Shown piece after piece: positions 14,170-26,900 of a stretch of DNA of 64,000 bases. The position numbers and the translations under genes are program-made. The notes beneath the pieces are model-generated. The model was not told where the DNA came from, did not search any database, and saw only the letters and a list, made by a program, of their open reading frames with translations. Within the stretch, counting starts at the first letter, position 1. Each line of letters opens with the position of its first letter. This stretch comes from Chionis minor (lineage: Eukaryota; Chordata; Aves; Charadriiformes; Chionididae). The stretch covers positions 62,001 through 126,000 of the forward strand of contig VZSF01009842.1 of NCBI GenBank assembly GCA_013398295.1. Direction: 5' to 3'.

Positions 14170-14821
14170 TGAAGGACATTTGTTTGAGAAACACACAACA
14201 ATTTATTGTCATTTAGACAATTATTCTCTCACCCAATAACCCCTCCCCACCCAGGAAGGGGAAATCAGGAAGAAAACAAGGAAAGCAAGGGGTTGAAAGA
14301 TAAACAGATTTAATAGAATATGACTAGATAATTAACAGTACTAACACTAAAGAACCTATATTGCTCCCAATACCAATATAAACTATACAAGGATTATACT
14401 CAGCCCATTATACCAGTCGGAAGCTGTGCACTCCCAGCAGTAGACAGTAAATGCCGGACACTGAGTGCTATGGCTTTGGGAGGAAGGGAAGGCCTCAGGG
14501 GTCTGGCATCAGGGCAAGACGTCCTCTGGATTGCCGCCATCAAGGGAGAGAGCAAACTTTGCAGCAAACTTTCTAATTTATATATGGAATGTGATGTTCA
14601 TCCTTGTATAGTGTATATATGGATATTGGTTTCAATATGGGTTCTTTAGGGTTAGTACTATTAATTACCTAGTTCTATCCTATTAAATCTGTTTATCTTT
14701 CAATCCCCAGGTGTCCTTGTTTTCTTCCCGATTCCCCTTCCTGGGTGGGGAGGGGTCATCGGGTGAGAGAATAATTGTCTAAAAGGTAATAAACTGTTAT
14801 GGGTTTTCTCAAACCATAACA
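14170..14821. mobile_element. Foldback LTR-like element with long inverted arms
   Basis: Two arms of about 215 bases are imperfect reverse complements: left about 14,180-14,392, right about 14,602-14,821. They share TAGACAATTATTCTCTCACC, CTCCCCACCCAGGAAGGGGA and GAAAGATAAACAGATTTAAT (left reading). The spacer of about 210 bases (14,393-14,601) is unique. The right end is TGTTATGG...CCATAACA, itself a small palindrome, so read inwards the end is TG like an LTR. No target duplication was found. It could be two LTR ends in opposite orientation or a true foldback element. Confidence 0.65.
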
Positions 14822-14928
14822 CCTTGGGATCATAATTACAAAGCTTTAGGATGGCAGAGACCACCCCAGCACAGGGCACAGAAGAAGTGTGCAGTGCAGC
14901 ATTGCTCATGTGCAGTGCATACCGCTAC
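14684..14928 (+). repeat. Direct duplication copy 1 (245 bp), probably assembly
   Basis: Reads base for base as 14,930-15,174, offset 246, with a single N (14,929) between the copies. This is the pattern of two contig ends that overlap but were not merged. Confidence 0.9.
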
Positions 14929-14929
14929 N

Positions 14930-15174
14930 TAAATCTGTTTATCTTTCAATCCCCAGGTGTCCTTGTTTTCTTCCCGATTCCCCTTCCTGGGTGGGGAGGG
15001 GTCATCGGGTGAGAGAATAATTGTCTAAAAGGTAATAAACTGTTATGGGTTTTCTCAAACCATAACACCTTGGGATCATAATTACAAAGCTTTAGGATGG
15101 CAGAGACCACCCCAGCACAGGGCACAGAAGAAGTGTGCAGTGCAGCATTGCTCATGTGCAGTGCATACCGCTAC
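14930..15174 (+). repeat. Direct duplication copy 2 (245 bp), probably assembly
   Basis: The second copy begins TAAATCTGTTTATC right after the N and continues into unique sequence (AGCCACGGGGTGG). It contains the right arm of the foldback element a second time. Confidence 0.9.
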
Positions 15175-17144
15175 AGCCACGGGGTGGACCCATCAGCACA
15201 TCCAGAGCAGGGACGTCTGCTGGAGGGTAACGTGTCAGCATGAGCTTGCAAGATAGCCAAGAACCTAAAGCCTTGTGAAGGGGGAAACTCACTGCTGCTC
15301 CTCCTGTCACTCCCCCAGATTACACATTCCCACGGTGGACTTTGCACAGCGCCTGGTGGTTGCTAGCACCTGTGAGCTGAATCTGCTCTGTACAAAAACT
15401 TGCTTATCCATAACCTTTATACTATTCACAGGACTTCCCTTTTCAGCCTCACAGTTGTACTGCCATCCTCCGTAGTACATACACCCTTTATTGTTGGCCT
15501 CGTCCTACCTATGTACCTTGTTGCAACAGGAAAAAACAGAACCCAAACCTCCAGCCTTCCTCGCCTCCAGAAAAGCTGCAGTTCCCAGATAACTCTGCTG
15601 AAACCTCTTCATGGCAGGATAGAGCTGAAAGTCCTCTAGGTATAGTCAAACCACTTACTGTTACAGGTTTTCAGTTCTCCATAAGCCAATAGCTTTTTCA
15701 AACCCTATCTGATAGAATATTGAGTGGCTTGTTATTTCCCTTGTATCTGATTAATCGCAGATCTGTAGGACACTAACCTATTGATCTTGCACCATGATTT
15801 ATGGGAGTTTTTGTATTTCAAGTTCTAGAAGGGCAAAACACTGCTATAACCAGCAAAGACAATGTTTCATTCTGGGCTGAATCCAGGACAGCTCTGAAGG
15901 AACAGCAGTACGGATACAGGGAGATGCTGAAAAAAATAATTTTGCGTATGGTTTCATGTTGCAGCTAAGCTGAAGTATTGGCACCCTCCTCCATCCTTCT
16001 CCTTCAACCCAATCAAGCTCTGGGCCCATCTGGCTATAACACTAAGCCAATTCAACTCATTAAACTGCTTTTTAAAAAAATCACTTTCTCTCATGTTAAC
16101 TTGCTGCCACTGTACCACAGCATCAGATGGGCACCAGATGTAGCTCAAGATAAAACCTTGGGAACAGGAATTTCCCTTTTGGGCAATGGCTGCTTCTTTA
16201 GTTCAGCCACCTGGTGAAACAGCACCCTATCCAGCGGCTGGGTAGGGAAGGAGCCTTTATTGATTCAGCTATACGTTTCAGCTTGGTCCCCTGAATTCTG
16301 CATTGCAGAATTTCTTTCTTCAGCCTTAGCACAAGAAAACCACACACTTAAATCTTGCTGCATATCTTCAAATTTGGGTCAATCATCACTTCAAGAAAGC
16401 TCAGGAGAATGCAACAAGTTTACGATTCCTTGAGAGCTACAAATCTTGTGCCAAGAAACTGTGATAATTTTGATAAAACTTTGATAATTCTTCCAAGGTA
16501 AATACACAGGTTCTTTAGAATCAAATTACTGTCGTGTAATCAGAGAGACTGAAATATTTTGCCTCTGTATTTGCAGATACATATAGTAAAAAGATATTTC
16601 TTCCAGTAACAGAACTGGGTGATACAACTCAGCAGTATGAAACATCGTCAAGCTGACATCTTGAATCTGTGTCATACTGTTCTCCGGTCCAAAAAATGCC
16701 TGTAGTTCTTCATCAATGAAAACACATTTCAGAATAGTTTATCCCTTTTTTTAAAAAATAAAATTTAAAAAACCCCAAACAAACAAAACCACCCACCCAG
16801 CTTCCTACAGAAGCCATTTTAGCTAGCAAATGAAAAAAACCTAAATCACTTTATGTTCTCACGACTGGCAGAGCTTGATTTAGGTTGCGGGGGGAGGATA
16901 GGGAGGCAGAACACAGGACAGTGTTCAACTTCAATTTTATTAGGGTCTATTTACTTTGTAAATACCTGCGCTTCTGATTTTAAGGGAAGCTTACTTTTGC
17001 ATGAGAACACCTGGAAGAAAATGTATATCCTTTAATTGTCTTGAAGTTGCCATCATACTCCTGTTCCTCACCAGGATTTAACCTTCCTGGCCAAAGCAAT
17101 ATACAAAAGAGTGACAAGATTTAAAGATTAGCCCTCTGCCAGCT
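15175..17144. other. Non-coding stretch
   Basis: No recognisable gene, RNA or repeat. Short A/T-rich runs occur, such as 16,748-16,772. Confidence 0.5.
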
Positions 17145-17230
17145 GAAGTTGGAAAGGACACCTCAAATTCAACACTCTGCTCCTGCAGGGTCAGCTACAG
17201 CAAGCTGCCCAGGATCACATCTAAAGAAAT
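17145..17230 (-). mobile_element. CR1 LINE scrap
   Basis: About 85 bases (GTTGGAAAGGACACCTCAAA, CTCCTGCAGGGTCAGCTACA, GCTGCCCAGGATCACAT) match the 3' region of an old CR1 read in reverse. Short and diverged. Confidence 0.55.
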
Positions 17231-17326
17231 CCCTAAAGAAATTTCTGACAAATGTTACTTACGTCTTAGCTAGGTAAACTCCAGCATTTTACAGTTATCA
17301 TTATTGTTGCCATTCAGACCAGCAAT

Positions 17327-17809
17327 GAATTAAGGCATCTCTGAGGAACATAGTGAGCTGCCGCTTAAGTCTTCGACCTCCAACAACTACAGTAGACCAT
17401 TCAATGCGGAATTGCTTCTGATTGAGAGTATTTTACATTCTTCTACTCTAACATGAGGAAAAGAATAATTTAAACACTGGTTAGCTACAGCAGAAATACA
17501 AAAGACAAAACCAAAAAAAAGCCCAAACCACCTAACTGGTCGAGTCTGAAATTCTGCTTTCATTGGAAAGAAAGTTGATGACCTAGCACTTCCAGTTCTC
17601 CTGGTTGTGCATCTTCTGTTTCCTCACAGCAATAAAGATAACAACACAGTAGATTTAGTCCACTTTTTGTAAGCCCTTAAGTTCCCATCACTCCTAAGTT
17701 GGAAGCCACAGACATCAAAGAAAGACTGGATGTCCTTACATCTTCCTCAGATTCTCACTGCTCACAAGACTGTTTTCATCAGAAGCAGCCAAAGATAAAA
17801 AATGTAAGT
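17327..17809 (+). repeat. Direct duplication copy A (483 bp), probably assembly
   Basis: Identical by reading to 18,153-18,635, offset 826. It ends at a single N (17,810). Confidence 0.9.
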
Positions 17810-17810
17810 N

Positions 17811-18151
17811 CTTATGGAAAATTAATCCAGGGGGGGAGTGGGAATCAAAGTGAAAGTGAAGGTGCGTTACAGATGAAAACCATGGTCAGTCATATTATTC
17901 CATCACCACAACTGAACTTTCCAGCACGGTTGCTGCTAATCTTTAAGGCCAACCCAAGAAGAGCCCCTAAAACAACTTCTCATTACATTCCAAAAGGGGG
18001 GGGGGGGGGGGGTGGGGGGGGGGGGGGGGAAAAATCACTTGGTTTCTATGGTAACAGTGCTGGTAGAAATAGTTGTGTGAGCATACTGAACATGAATAAA
18101 AGCCTTCCCAAGGGAGGTCAGAGGATTTGAAGAAAGGAGAAAAAAAAAAAA
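17811..18151. other. Small contig between two Ns with a 34-base G run
   Basis: 341 bases bounded by N on both sides. It holds a G tract at 17,996-18,029 with one T at 18,013, and ends in a run of A after an ATGAATAAAAG motif. Its placement is doubtful. Confidence 0.7.
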
Positions 18152-18152
18152 N

Positions 18153-18635
18153 GAATTAAGGCATCTCTGAGGAACATAGTGAGCTGCCGCTTAAGTCTTC
18201 GACCTCCAACAACTACAGTAGACCATTCAATGCGGAATTGCTTCTGATTGAGAGTATTTTACATTCTTCTACTCTAACATGAGGAAAAGAATAATTTAAA
18301 CACTGGTTAGCTACAGCAGAAATACAAAAGACAAAACCAAAAAAAAGCCCAAACCACCTAACTGGTCGAGTCTGAAATTCTGCTTTCATTGGAAAGAAAG
18401 TTGATGACCTAGCACTTCCAGTTCTCCTGGTTGTGCATCTTCTGTTTCCTCACAGCAATAAAGATAACAACACAGTAGATTTAGTCCACTTTTTGTAAGC
18501 CCTTAAGTTCCCATCACTCCTAAGTTGGAAGCCACAGACATCAAAGAAAGACTGGATGTCCTTACATCTTCCTCAGATTCTCACTGCTCACAAGACTGTT
18601 TTCATCAGAAGCAGCCAAAGATAAAAAATGTAAGT
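18153..18635 (+). repeat. Direct duplication copy B (483 bp), probably assembly
   Basis: It starts right after a single N (18,152) and continues naturally past the point where copy A stops. Copy A therefore looks like a redundant contig end. Confidence 0.9.
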
Positions 18636-21600
18636 ATGCCCTCAGCTAAGATAAAACACCTTGCTCATCCTCCCATGTTCCAGAAGNCTACTCAGATCAT
18701 CCAGCACATCAGATGTGGCAAGAAAAAGACAATGAGTCAATTTGTTTTTCTCTCACAACGCAGAAGGGTACATAGGACCTTGAACTCTTCATGTCATCTG
18801 TGTTAACTGCCATTTCTCTTAAATCCCTAGTTTATGAACTAATTCTATGGAGGACATAGCAAAGCTTGGATAATAAACTCAACTATAGTACATTCCCACA
18901 CACGATTAAGAAGTGACAGCCTTCCTGCTTTTTGAGGCACAGCCTTTTCATTTGAAAATAAAAAAATTTAAAGTGGTGAGTGTGTAAAAAAAGACAGTAA
19001 AAATGTGTGAAATTGTTTTTCACTGTAGTAAGCCAAGAAACATAGCTACAAGAGTCTCAGTTGTCACTGTTACAATTATATTAATGTGATGGGATAACTC
19101 TGAAATAATGGTTATGTTCCCAATTATGACATCTAACTGAGTTTAGAAAAATACCTCCCACACGTTCTAGACAGGACAGCTCAACCTCAACAGCCACTGT
19201 CAGCAACAGCCCCAACCAGCACAACCTTTACAATGTCATGTGGCTACCACACAGAATGGAGGAAACAAAAATGTACAGATAAAAAAGCTGCTGTCATCTC
19301 AGCTCAACAGAAGTACTCCTACTTAGCCCAGTAGCAATGCTGCTCTCCTCCATCTCTCCTTTCTTCTCCCACTCTACCAGCAAACTAGTTCATGGTTAGG
19401 GCAACATTCAGTGCTTGAACAGCCTTCAAAACGTGCTGTGGCCAGAAGGAGCACAATGGATGGAAGCATACCACATACCAGATGTCTACCTACCAGACAC
19501 CTATCTCGACTGTCTTTATCTCAACAGACACGTAGCCTTCCAATGAACTTCAGTCCTATCCTGAAGCAGAGTAGGAAGATTCTGAAACCACTTTCGAAAA
19601 GAAAATGGCGTTCTTGACCATAGCAAGTAAGGATGCTATTTCCTTTTTACAGTTTAATACCAATGGTATCATTAAAGTTGTCATAACCAGTAAGGAAAAA
19701 AAAAATATCCTCATTCCAACCATCACGTTATTAGAAAAGTTAATTTGTGTTTTCCACCCTAATCAGAAAGTTTCACTTGGAAAAAAAAGACAGCTTTAAG
19801 AGCAATCTAGTTTTATAGCTAAAAAATGGGGTTTTTTTATAACAGCAACTGCTGTTGTAAGAGAAAATTTAATTGCAACTAGAACACAGCTTCTGAAAGC
19901 TAAAATCATATGGCCCTTGTTCTTTAATGACCTGGCCTAGCTAACCAGTCAGAGCAATGGGAGGAGACAGAGCAAGGACAACCTGCTGGACAGCTACTTC
20001 ACAGCCAGCCTGTCAATGGCTGCAGATGACTTCGCATCCCCTGACGCCATCAGTGAAACGGAAATGCTGGGACAGCAACTCCATCCAGCAGTAACACCTT
20101 TTGCCTGTGAAGCCCCGAAGCTTTTTAGCAGCTTTTCACAGCAGGCAAGAAATCTGCTAGGACATAAACAAAAAGAAGGTTCTGGAGAAAAGACCTAGCA
20201 CCATGAAGGTAGCAACTTTAATGTCCTAGAAAACATCCTTGAAGATGGCTGTAACTAGAACTCCATATACACATTCACTGTGTTCATTATAAATAGCAGC
20301 AAATGAAATCCTCCACCTGTTACAGGCTATGAAAAGCCCACCTTTTCCTTAAATAACTGAATGCCTCCCTAATAATAATCCCATAATAAATGCATTAAAC
20401 AACATAAACCCAAGAAAGACACGAGTTGAGAATGTACTTAGAGACCAACTAATGCAACACTGGGCTCCCAACAAGGTCAAGCCGTTACAACTACATTCTC
20501 TGAATATTTCAGGAAAGTAACACTAACTACATCGCTGCATACATAGTTTTACAATCAAAATCTGTCAAAGCAAAACCAGCCTAAATACAGCCACATTTTG
20601 ATAAAAGGATTCAAATAGGCTTGTACCCATATAAGGCGCATTTGAGTTGGCTACAACTTGTTGACTTATGTATGATATAGCATTAAAGCAGCAAGTATTC
20701 ATAAAGACTACAATAGTACCTGACTTCCAGACAGGGCTGGCAGAAAGAACTAGCCTTGTTCCATCAACTGACAGTCAGCAACAACAAGCCCTCAGAGCCC
20801 TTCTTCAGCCACCTTACATGACCAGAATTAAAGGATCCCTTGTATATGGTAACCATGAAGCTTGCAATGGCAACCGCTCCTTGCCACAAGACTGTTTTTT
20901 AATAAATAAATAAAGAATCAGAAACTTGCTTCCCTTTGAACATTACATGACTATTTCAGTCACAAACCTGGACCTAAGGATAGAAATGAACCTGAAGGAT
21001 GTCAGTCAGCCACTTCAAGACCTGCACCAGGTGTAATGTGAGAACAAGCTTTGTAGGCTTACTCAGTCCCCATGGGCATTTGGCAAGCCCCACATACTAT
21101 CACACAATTAACAGTTTCTGTTGGAGAGGCCCCAAAATTAAGCAACAAAGACAGTGCAAGTTTTGTTGACTTGTGGACTACCATTCACTTTCCCAGCATC
21201 TGTCTCCCCAGTTCCAACAGTTGTTCTCACTGACAGCCTCAGATTATATTTATTTCCAACTATTAAAATGACTGCAGAAGTGGGAAACAATTGCAATTTA
21301 CAGACATACTTTTTGAAGACTTCCATAACAGAAAACGACCACTTTAAGACCAGAAAAAACTTCAAACCCAAACACCATGCTTTATCATAAGGATTAACAG
21401 GTTAAAGTCTGTGTGTCTTGTCCTCACCTGATTTCACATAGAGTATTTTAATACCACATCAATACTGCTAGTCTAACAAAAGCAATTAAGTTAAACTTTA
21501 CAGCTCTGACTTCTGCCTTTAGTTTTTATAAGAAAGGTGTCTGCCTCAAAAAAATAATCTATTATCAATTTGTTTTTTAAAAAAACCAACTAGACTGTTA

Positions 21601-24600
21601 GTATGGGCTAATACTGGCTAGCAGTTATTACAAAATGTATTTGCTGGAATATTGCTAAAATATTTGCAGTAGCCAAAGACATCAGACACTAAATACCTTT
21701 AATTTTTTCAGGAAACCCTTCTTCCACTCAGTTGTATGCATTACACTACTTGCAGAACCTCAACCTGCCCACCCCTCTCCTACCCCCCCCCCCCCCCGAC
21801 AAAAAACCCTCACCCAAACAGACAAAGCTTCCTTGCCACACAGGTGAATTCTTCTTTTCTTAAATGGGAAGCAAACAAATGGGATAAAAACTATGTGAGA
21901 GTGAGCTTTCTGTCCAGGCTGACACAAACATCTCATCGGGAACCAGAGAAACTAGCACATTGAATACTCTGTCTAAACCGTCATGCTTTCCACTAAAACT
22001 CAACCAGGCTCAGAAGAAACTTCGGTCCAATCTGTTAAAAGATGGAAAACACAACACCCCAAATAAACAGCAAAATCAAGTTATAACTAAAACAGTAAAC
22101 TAACTACGTGACAATACCTTTCTATCTCAGGACTCATTCTGGTGTCTGTTTGATAGAAGCCATCAAGAAGAACATTTCCCATCTGGCAATCAGTGAGGTA
22201 ACGAATAGATCTGTACTAGAAAAAAAAAATCTTCAGCCTCTTTACAAAATCTCTGTTAAGAGTTTCATCTCCGTTCCAAAATAAGCCTGATCTACAAATT
22301 CCTAAGAAACAGAAGAAAACTGATGTCCATATATCTAACACTTAAAGCTGATCAGAAATTCAGAAAAAAAAGAAAAAGAAAAAAGAAAAACATTATAGCA
22401 TACTCATGAGAGTCAAACAGCCACCTGAAAGTCTGTAACCCCACATTTCTCTTTCCTCAAACTTCTATGTAACATTTACTGAATGAAAATCTTATGTTAT
22501 GCATCAAAACAGCCCCATCTCACCAGAACTACACAGCAACAAGTACAAAAAGATTCCAAGAGAAGAAAAAGCGTAGCCATATGTTCTCATAAGACCCTGA
22601 ACTGCTAGCTGAGGGGACTACCACCATGAACAACTCTAGAAGACACAGCCACAGAAGCTAACACCAGTGAGATGGTCCTCATTGCTATACAGACTTATAA
22701 TACAGTTCTATCTTTGACTACTACTCCTCTGTACATTGTCCTTGGATTAGAAAGGAACAAGTGAAGCATCTTCCTAATGACCTTCCTGATGAAGCAAAAA
22801 ATGACTCAATTCCACATCCCCTAGGCTTAGGAGAGTACAAGTGAAGCTGCTCAAATGGTGGAAGCACAGTGCCTTAGTGCTCTTCAGAAAACAGTCTTTA
22901 AACGTCAAGATTTATTTCTGCCAGAGGAGGGGTTGCATAACCTCTCAAACTCCTCTCTTCCTAAAGCATGCCTCTTGTTCCATAAACCAGCAAATTATAG
23001 CTATGCACCATGGGAAACACTGTAGCAGAAAAACCAGGAAAGCTCAGAAAAGGATAAAAATAAGGAACCTTTTGAACAACAGAACAGTCAAAAGTTGTTT
23101 TGTGGTACAGCTTTCAAATAAAATGTGACTTTCTCGAATGCAGAAATTAGACAAGTAACATTTGTGTCTAAATGAGACTCACTCTTCAAAATTATCACAC
23201 CTTAATGAAAAGCAGTGTACAAGTACATTTAGACGCATGAAAATAAACACAATGATTTTATGATACACTATCATAAAACATGTACAGGCTTTAAAAAAGC
23301 ACTTCGAAGTTTTTCCTACAAAATCTCCATTGTGGATTGGATTTATTTTTTTTTTAAAGGGGGCTTATAACCTTAGTTCTCCTTCAGAGGACAGGAAAAA
23401 AAAATTGTGCTGACTAATAAAAAACTAAAGTACTGGACTTTCACAGCATCACTTTCATGTTTTTACAGAAGATCCTGTCAGGCTGATTAGGGAACCCTGC
23501 ATCTTTCCATTACCTCAGAAAGTTGCAGCATCTTACAGTCTTAAGGTAAGAAAGCTTCGTCTACAGATCAATGAGCCACAATTCAGCTTAGCTGCAAATC
23601 ACTGTCTCAAAATTGTTCTTATCTCCCAAAAAGGTTGTGACAGGTCTCTTCATTTTCAGTAAAAGAGTCACTTTTTTTTCAGCAAGAAAGAAATTACAAT
23701 GTTGATATACCAACAGTTATATTGTATAACAACAGTTGAATTACAGTGTTGATATAACACAGCGGCACTGTTCTAGGGTTTCTTTTTTATCCCCAACTAT
23801 TATTTTTCTAGCACATCAACAATACAAATAACTGTCAATCGAGAGATTAGAATCTTGTAAAAGTAGAAGGATCTGTAAGAGTGCACATGACCAGAACTGC
23901 AGCAAGAGTTGGAGTTCCCTCCCCATACAAAACTCTTCTAAGCTGAACGTTTACTTGGGACTTTGAGTTGTCTTTAGAAAGTAGCAATGTACTCTGACTG
24001 TCTTCACTTTTCTCTACATTTAAATGCAAACATTTCTCCCACCTTTCAGTATGACAACCCAGGGCAAAAATCAAAGGAAGTTTTAAATTATTTTCCTGAT
24101 TTATTTATAGGTGAAAATAATGTTATCAAAGAGAACATACGTTATTCCTGCCCCAACATAGCATACATGACATTTCAATTAACAAAGTACACACACAAAA
24201 TAGAAAGGAACTTGCTCTCAAGTTTCTTCTTTTCTTTTCCTCTCTTCACATTTCCTCTTAGATTATGGTAACATCCTCCCAAGTATGACCTCTGATTTAC
24301 AGCATATTCAGCATAAGAAATCCCCCATTAAATCTCCCCACAGTCTGCCTGTTGTCACACACACCCCCCTTCGTTAAGGCAGACGTCAGCTACAACATCC
24401 ATACACCAACTGCAGAAAAGCACTGTACATCCAGTAAAAAAGCTGCTGAAAACCTGAGGAAGTCATTGTCAGCAGTAGCCTTCCACTGTGGGCTAGATTC
24501 TGCTCAAATAAAAAGAGGTAAATAACTGACAATCTCCACAGGTATCAATTTACATAGATTAAAATGCAAGTATCTAATCCTACATCACTAATTCCTTCCT

Positions 24601-26089
24601 CTCCAACTAAGCAAGTTCTGAATATTAATGATGGAGGGGTCAATTAAAAGCAGCCGATACAAACATCAAGTGATCACAGAACACGAGCACATAACATATT
24701 ACCAGATGCTGAAGAATTGCCTGCAAACACTTTCAAATCATTCAGGCAAGGCAGAAAAGGAATTGCATCTAAGATCATAAACAAAGTCTTCAGAGCGGTC
24801 AAGAAGTTTAAGCTAACATTATCGCGTTATCCAATGACTTAACCCAGCAATACAAATTTCAGCATTAGACGCACTGCACTAAGGCAGTTTGCAATCACTT
24901 TAGGCGTTTCACGGATTTAACATACTGCAGACCCACATACAAAAAAAAGATTCCAGTGTTTAAACAAACACAGAGCCAGGACCTACACAAAAGAGGAGCT
25001 AACTTCAGGATATCCTGGCCGATCTGCAAGTGCCAGCAGGCACATATGCAAAAGCCACTGTATCAAGCGTGGCGGCAGTGTGAGAGCACATGGGTAGCAG
25101 CTGCACACTACCACAGCTCACAAGTCACAGAAACTCCTCTTCCACAAGCAACAGCAAATGTCAGGTAGTGCTTCCTACTGCTCTTGCAAACGTGCAGTGA
25201 CAGATTAAACTTGGACAACAAAGTTACTAATCCTGTATTTTTTCTCTGCCTCTGCACCGAGGGTTTCACACTGGAGGTGAGGACAGCCGATCTGTGAATC
25301 ATTTCCAAAACCAAGACATACCTCAGCCAGCATATGAAGATGAAATAACCCCAGTTTTGCCCACCTGAACATACCAATCTGAAAAATGCAACATGTGAGG
25401 AGCACACTGAATGCTCCTACACCAGGACTGTGGTACTAACAGATTTTTAGCTCTTCTGTTCCAAGGTGCAGCTTGACAACGTAGCTAGGAAACATGCAAT
25501 GACTAACTACTCCCAGAAAACGCTGCCTCAGTCTCCCCAGCCTCTCGCATGTTCTCCCACACCGAGTGTCTGTCTACATCTGCCTTGCTGCTGAGTGGGC
25601 CATGCCAGGGAACCAATATGCAAAATAAAGACCCCAATCCTACCACAAAAACAAGTGTAATTTCCACGGGGATCATAAAAGCACTGTTGACACCAAACAC
25701 AAGCCTGGACGTGGACGGAAAGAAACTGTACCTTTTAAGGGCTGCAAACCAACAGACGGGCTTAAGTACGATGTCAATCTTAGCCTGGCACTACATCTTT
25801 GCCACCTCTGACCAAGAGCTCCTTACTACAGAAGTGAAAGGAATGTCACCATATCACTGTCTGGAAACTTGATATACAGGAAAGCATAAAACCATTGAGA
25901 ATTATATAGAGATCCAAAGCAAAAGGTTTACAATTAAAGCTATTACAATTAGCAATAGGTATCAAAAAAGAAAAAAGGCATTTTCAGAGTATCCAGGTGC
26001 ACACTAACAGACCATTTCGGTGCTACCTCAGATTGAACAAAAAAAACATCTCATGGCCATCTCAAAATGCCTCTGAAGAGGCCTCTACC
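18636..26089. other. Non-coding stretch up to the CpG island
   Basis: It contains one more single N (18,687), a C run of 15 (21,783-21,797) and A/G-rich tracts (about 22,363-22,391). I see no exon of a known family on either strand. Its position to the left of the inferred DIP2A promoter would make it intron 1. Confidence 0.5.
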
Positions 26090-26900
26090 ACCGCTTTCAC
26101 CCAGGCACCGGGGACCGAGGACGTGGGGCAGCTGGAGCCGCCTCCCCACGCGGCGGTTCATCAGCCGCCCGGCGAACCCCACCACTGCCTGCGACACGGG
26201 TCCCGGCGGGAAGGGCGCAGGACCTCGCAGCCCCGAGCCCGCCTCCCTACTAAATGCACGCCTCCCATCCCGGCTCCGCTCCAAGGGCGGGCGGCGGGAG
26301 ACGAGCCGCGGGCCCTTCCACTGCGCCGAAGCACCGGGGGGGGGNNNNNNNNNNNNNNNNNNNNNNNNNNNNNNNNNNNNNNNNNNNNNNNNNNNNNNNN
26401 NNNNNNNNNNNNNNNNNNNNNNNNNNNNNNNNNNNNNNNNNNNNNNNNNNNNNNNNNNNNNNNNNNNNNNNNNNNNNNNNNNNNNNNNNNNNNNNNNNNN
26501 NNNNNNNNNNNNNNNNNNNNNNNNNNNNNNNNNNNNNNNNNNNNNNNNNNNNNNNNNNNNNNNNNNNNNNNNNNNNNNNNNNNNNNNNNNNNNNNNNNNN
26601 NNNNNNTCCCAGCCCGCCTCGCGCGAGCCGCCCCGCGGAGGGGAGGCGGGCGCACGGGCCCCCTGGCGGCGTGAGGCGGGTGCCGGCGGCTCCCTCAGCG
26701 TGTACCCGGCCGCAGGGGCCTCGCCTGCCTCCGCCGTTAGCTGCAGGCCCGCGCCAAGAGCTCCCCCCAGGGAGCGTGCGGCCCCCGGTGGTGAGGACGG
26801 GGAGCCCCGGGCCTGCAGAGGGCCCCGGCATCCGGGTGCGTCCCAGCACTTCAGAAGGGCCTCAGTGCAACTCGCCCTCTCCCTCATCCAGCTGCTGCCC
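26090..26900. promoter_or_regulatory. CpG island, probable promoter (DIP2A inferred), interrupted by gap
   Basis: About 800 bases are sharply GC-rich and full of CpG, unlike the AT-rich surroundings. Open frames on both strands here come from base composition and are not credible genes. By vertebrate synteny PCNT is followed by DIP2A in the same direction, so the DIP2A promoter and exon 1, on the minus strand, are expected about 10 kb downstream of the PCNT end, which is this place. The first coding exon could lie in the N gap. No DIP2A codons are visible, so the gene name is inference. Confidence 0.6.
26345..26606. other. Assembly gap (262 N)
   Basis: A run of N interrupts the CpG island and is preceded by eight G. 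High GC content typically defeats sequencing at bird promoters. Confidence 0.99.

Noticed and set aside
14700..15155. Two identical 69-codon minus-strand ORFs as a duplicated gene
   Set aside because: They lie in the right arm of the foldback element and are repeated only because of the N-flanked duplication.
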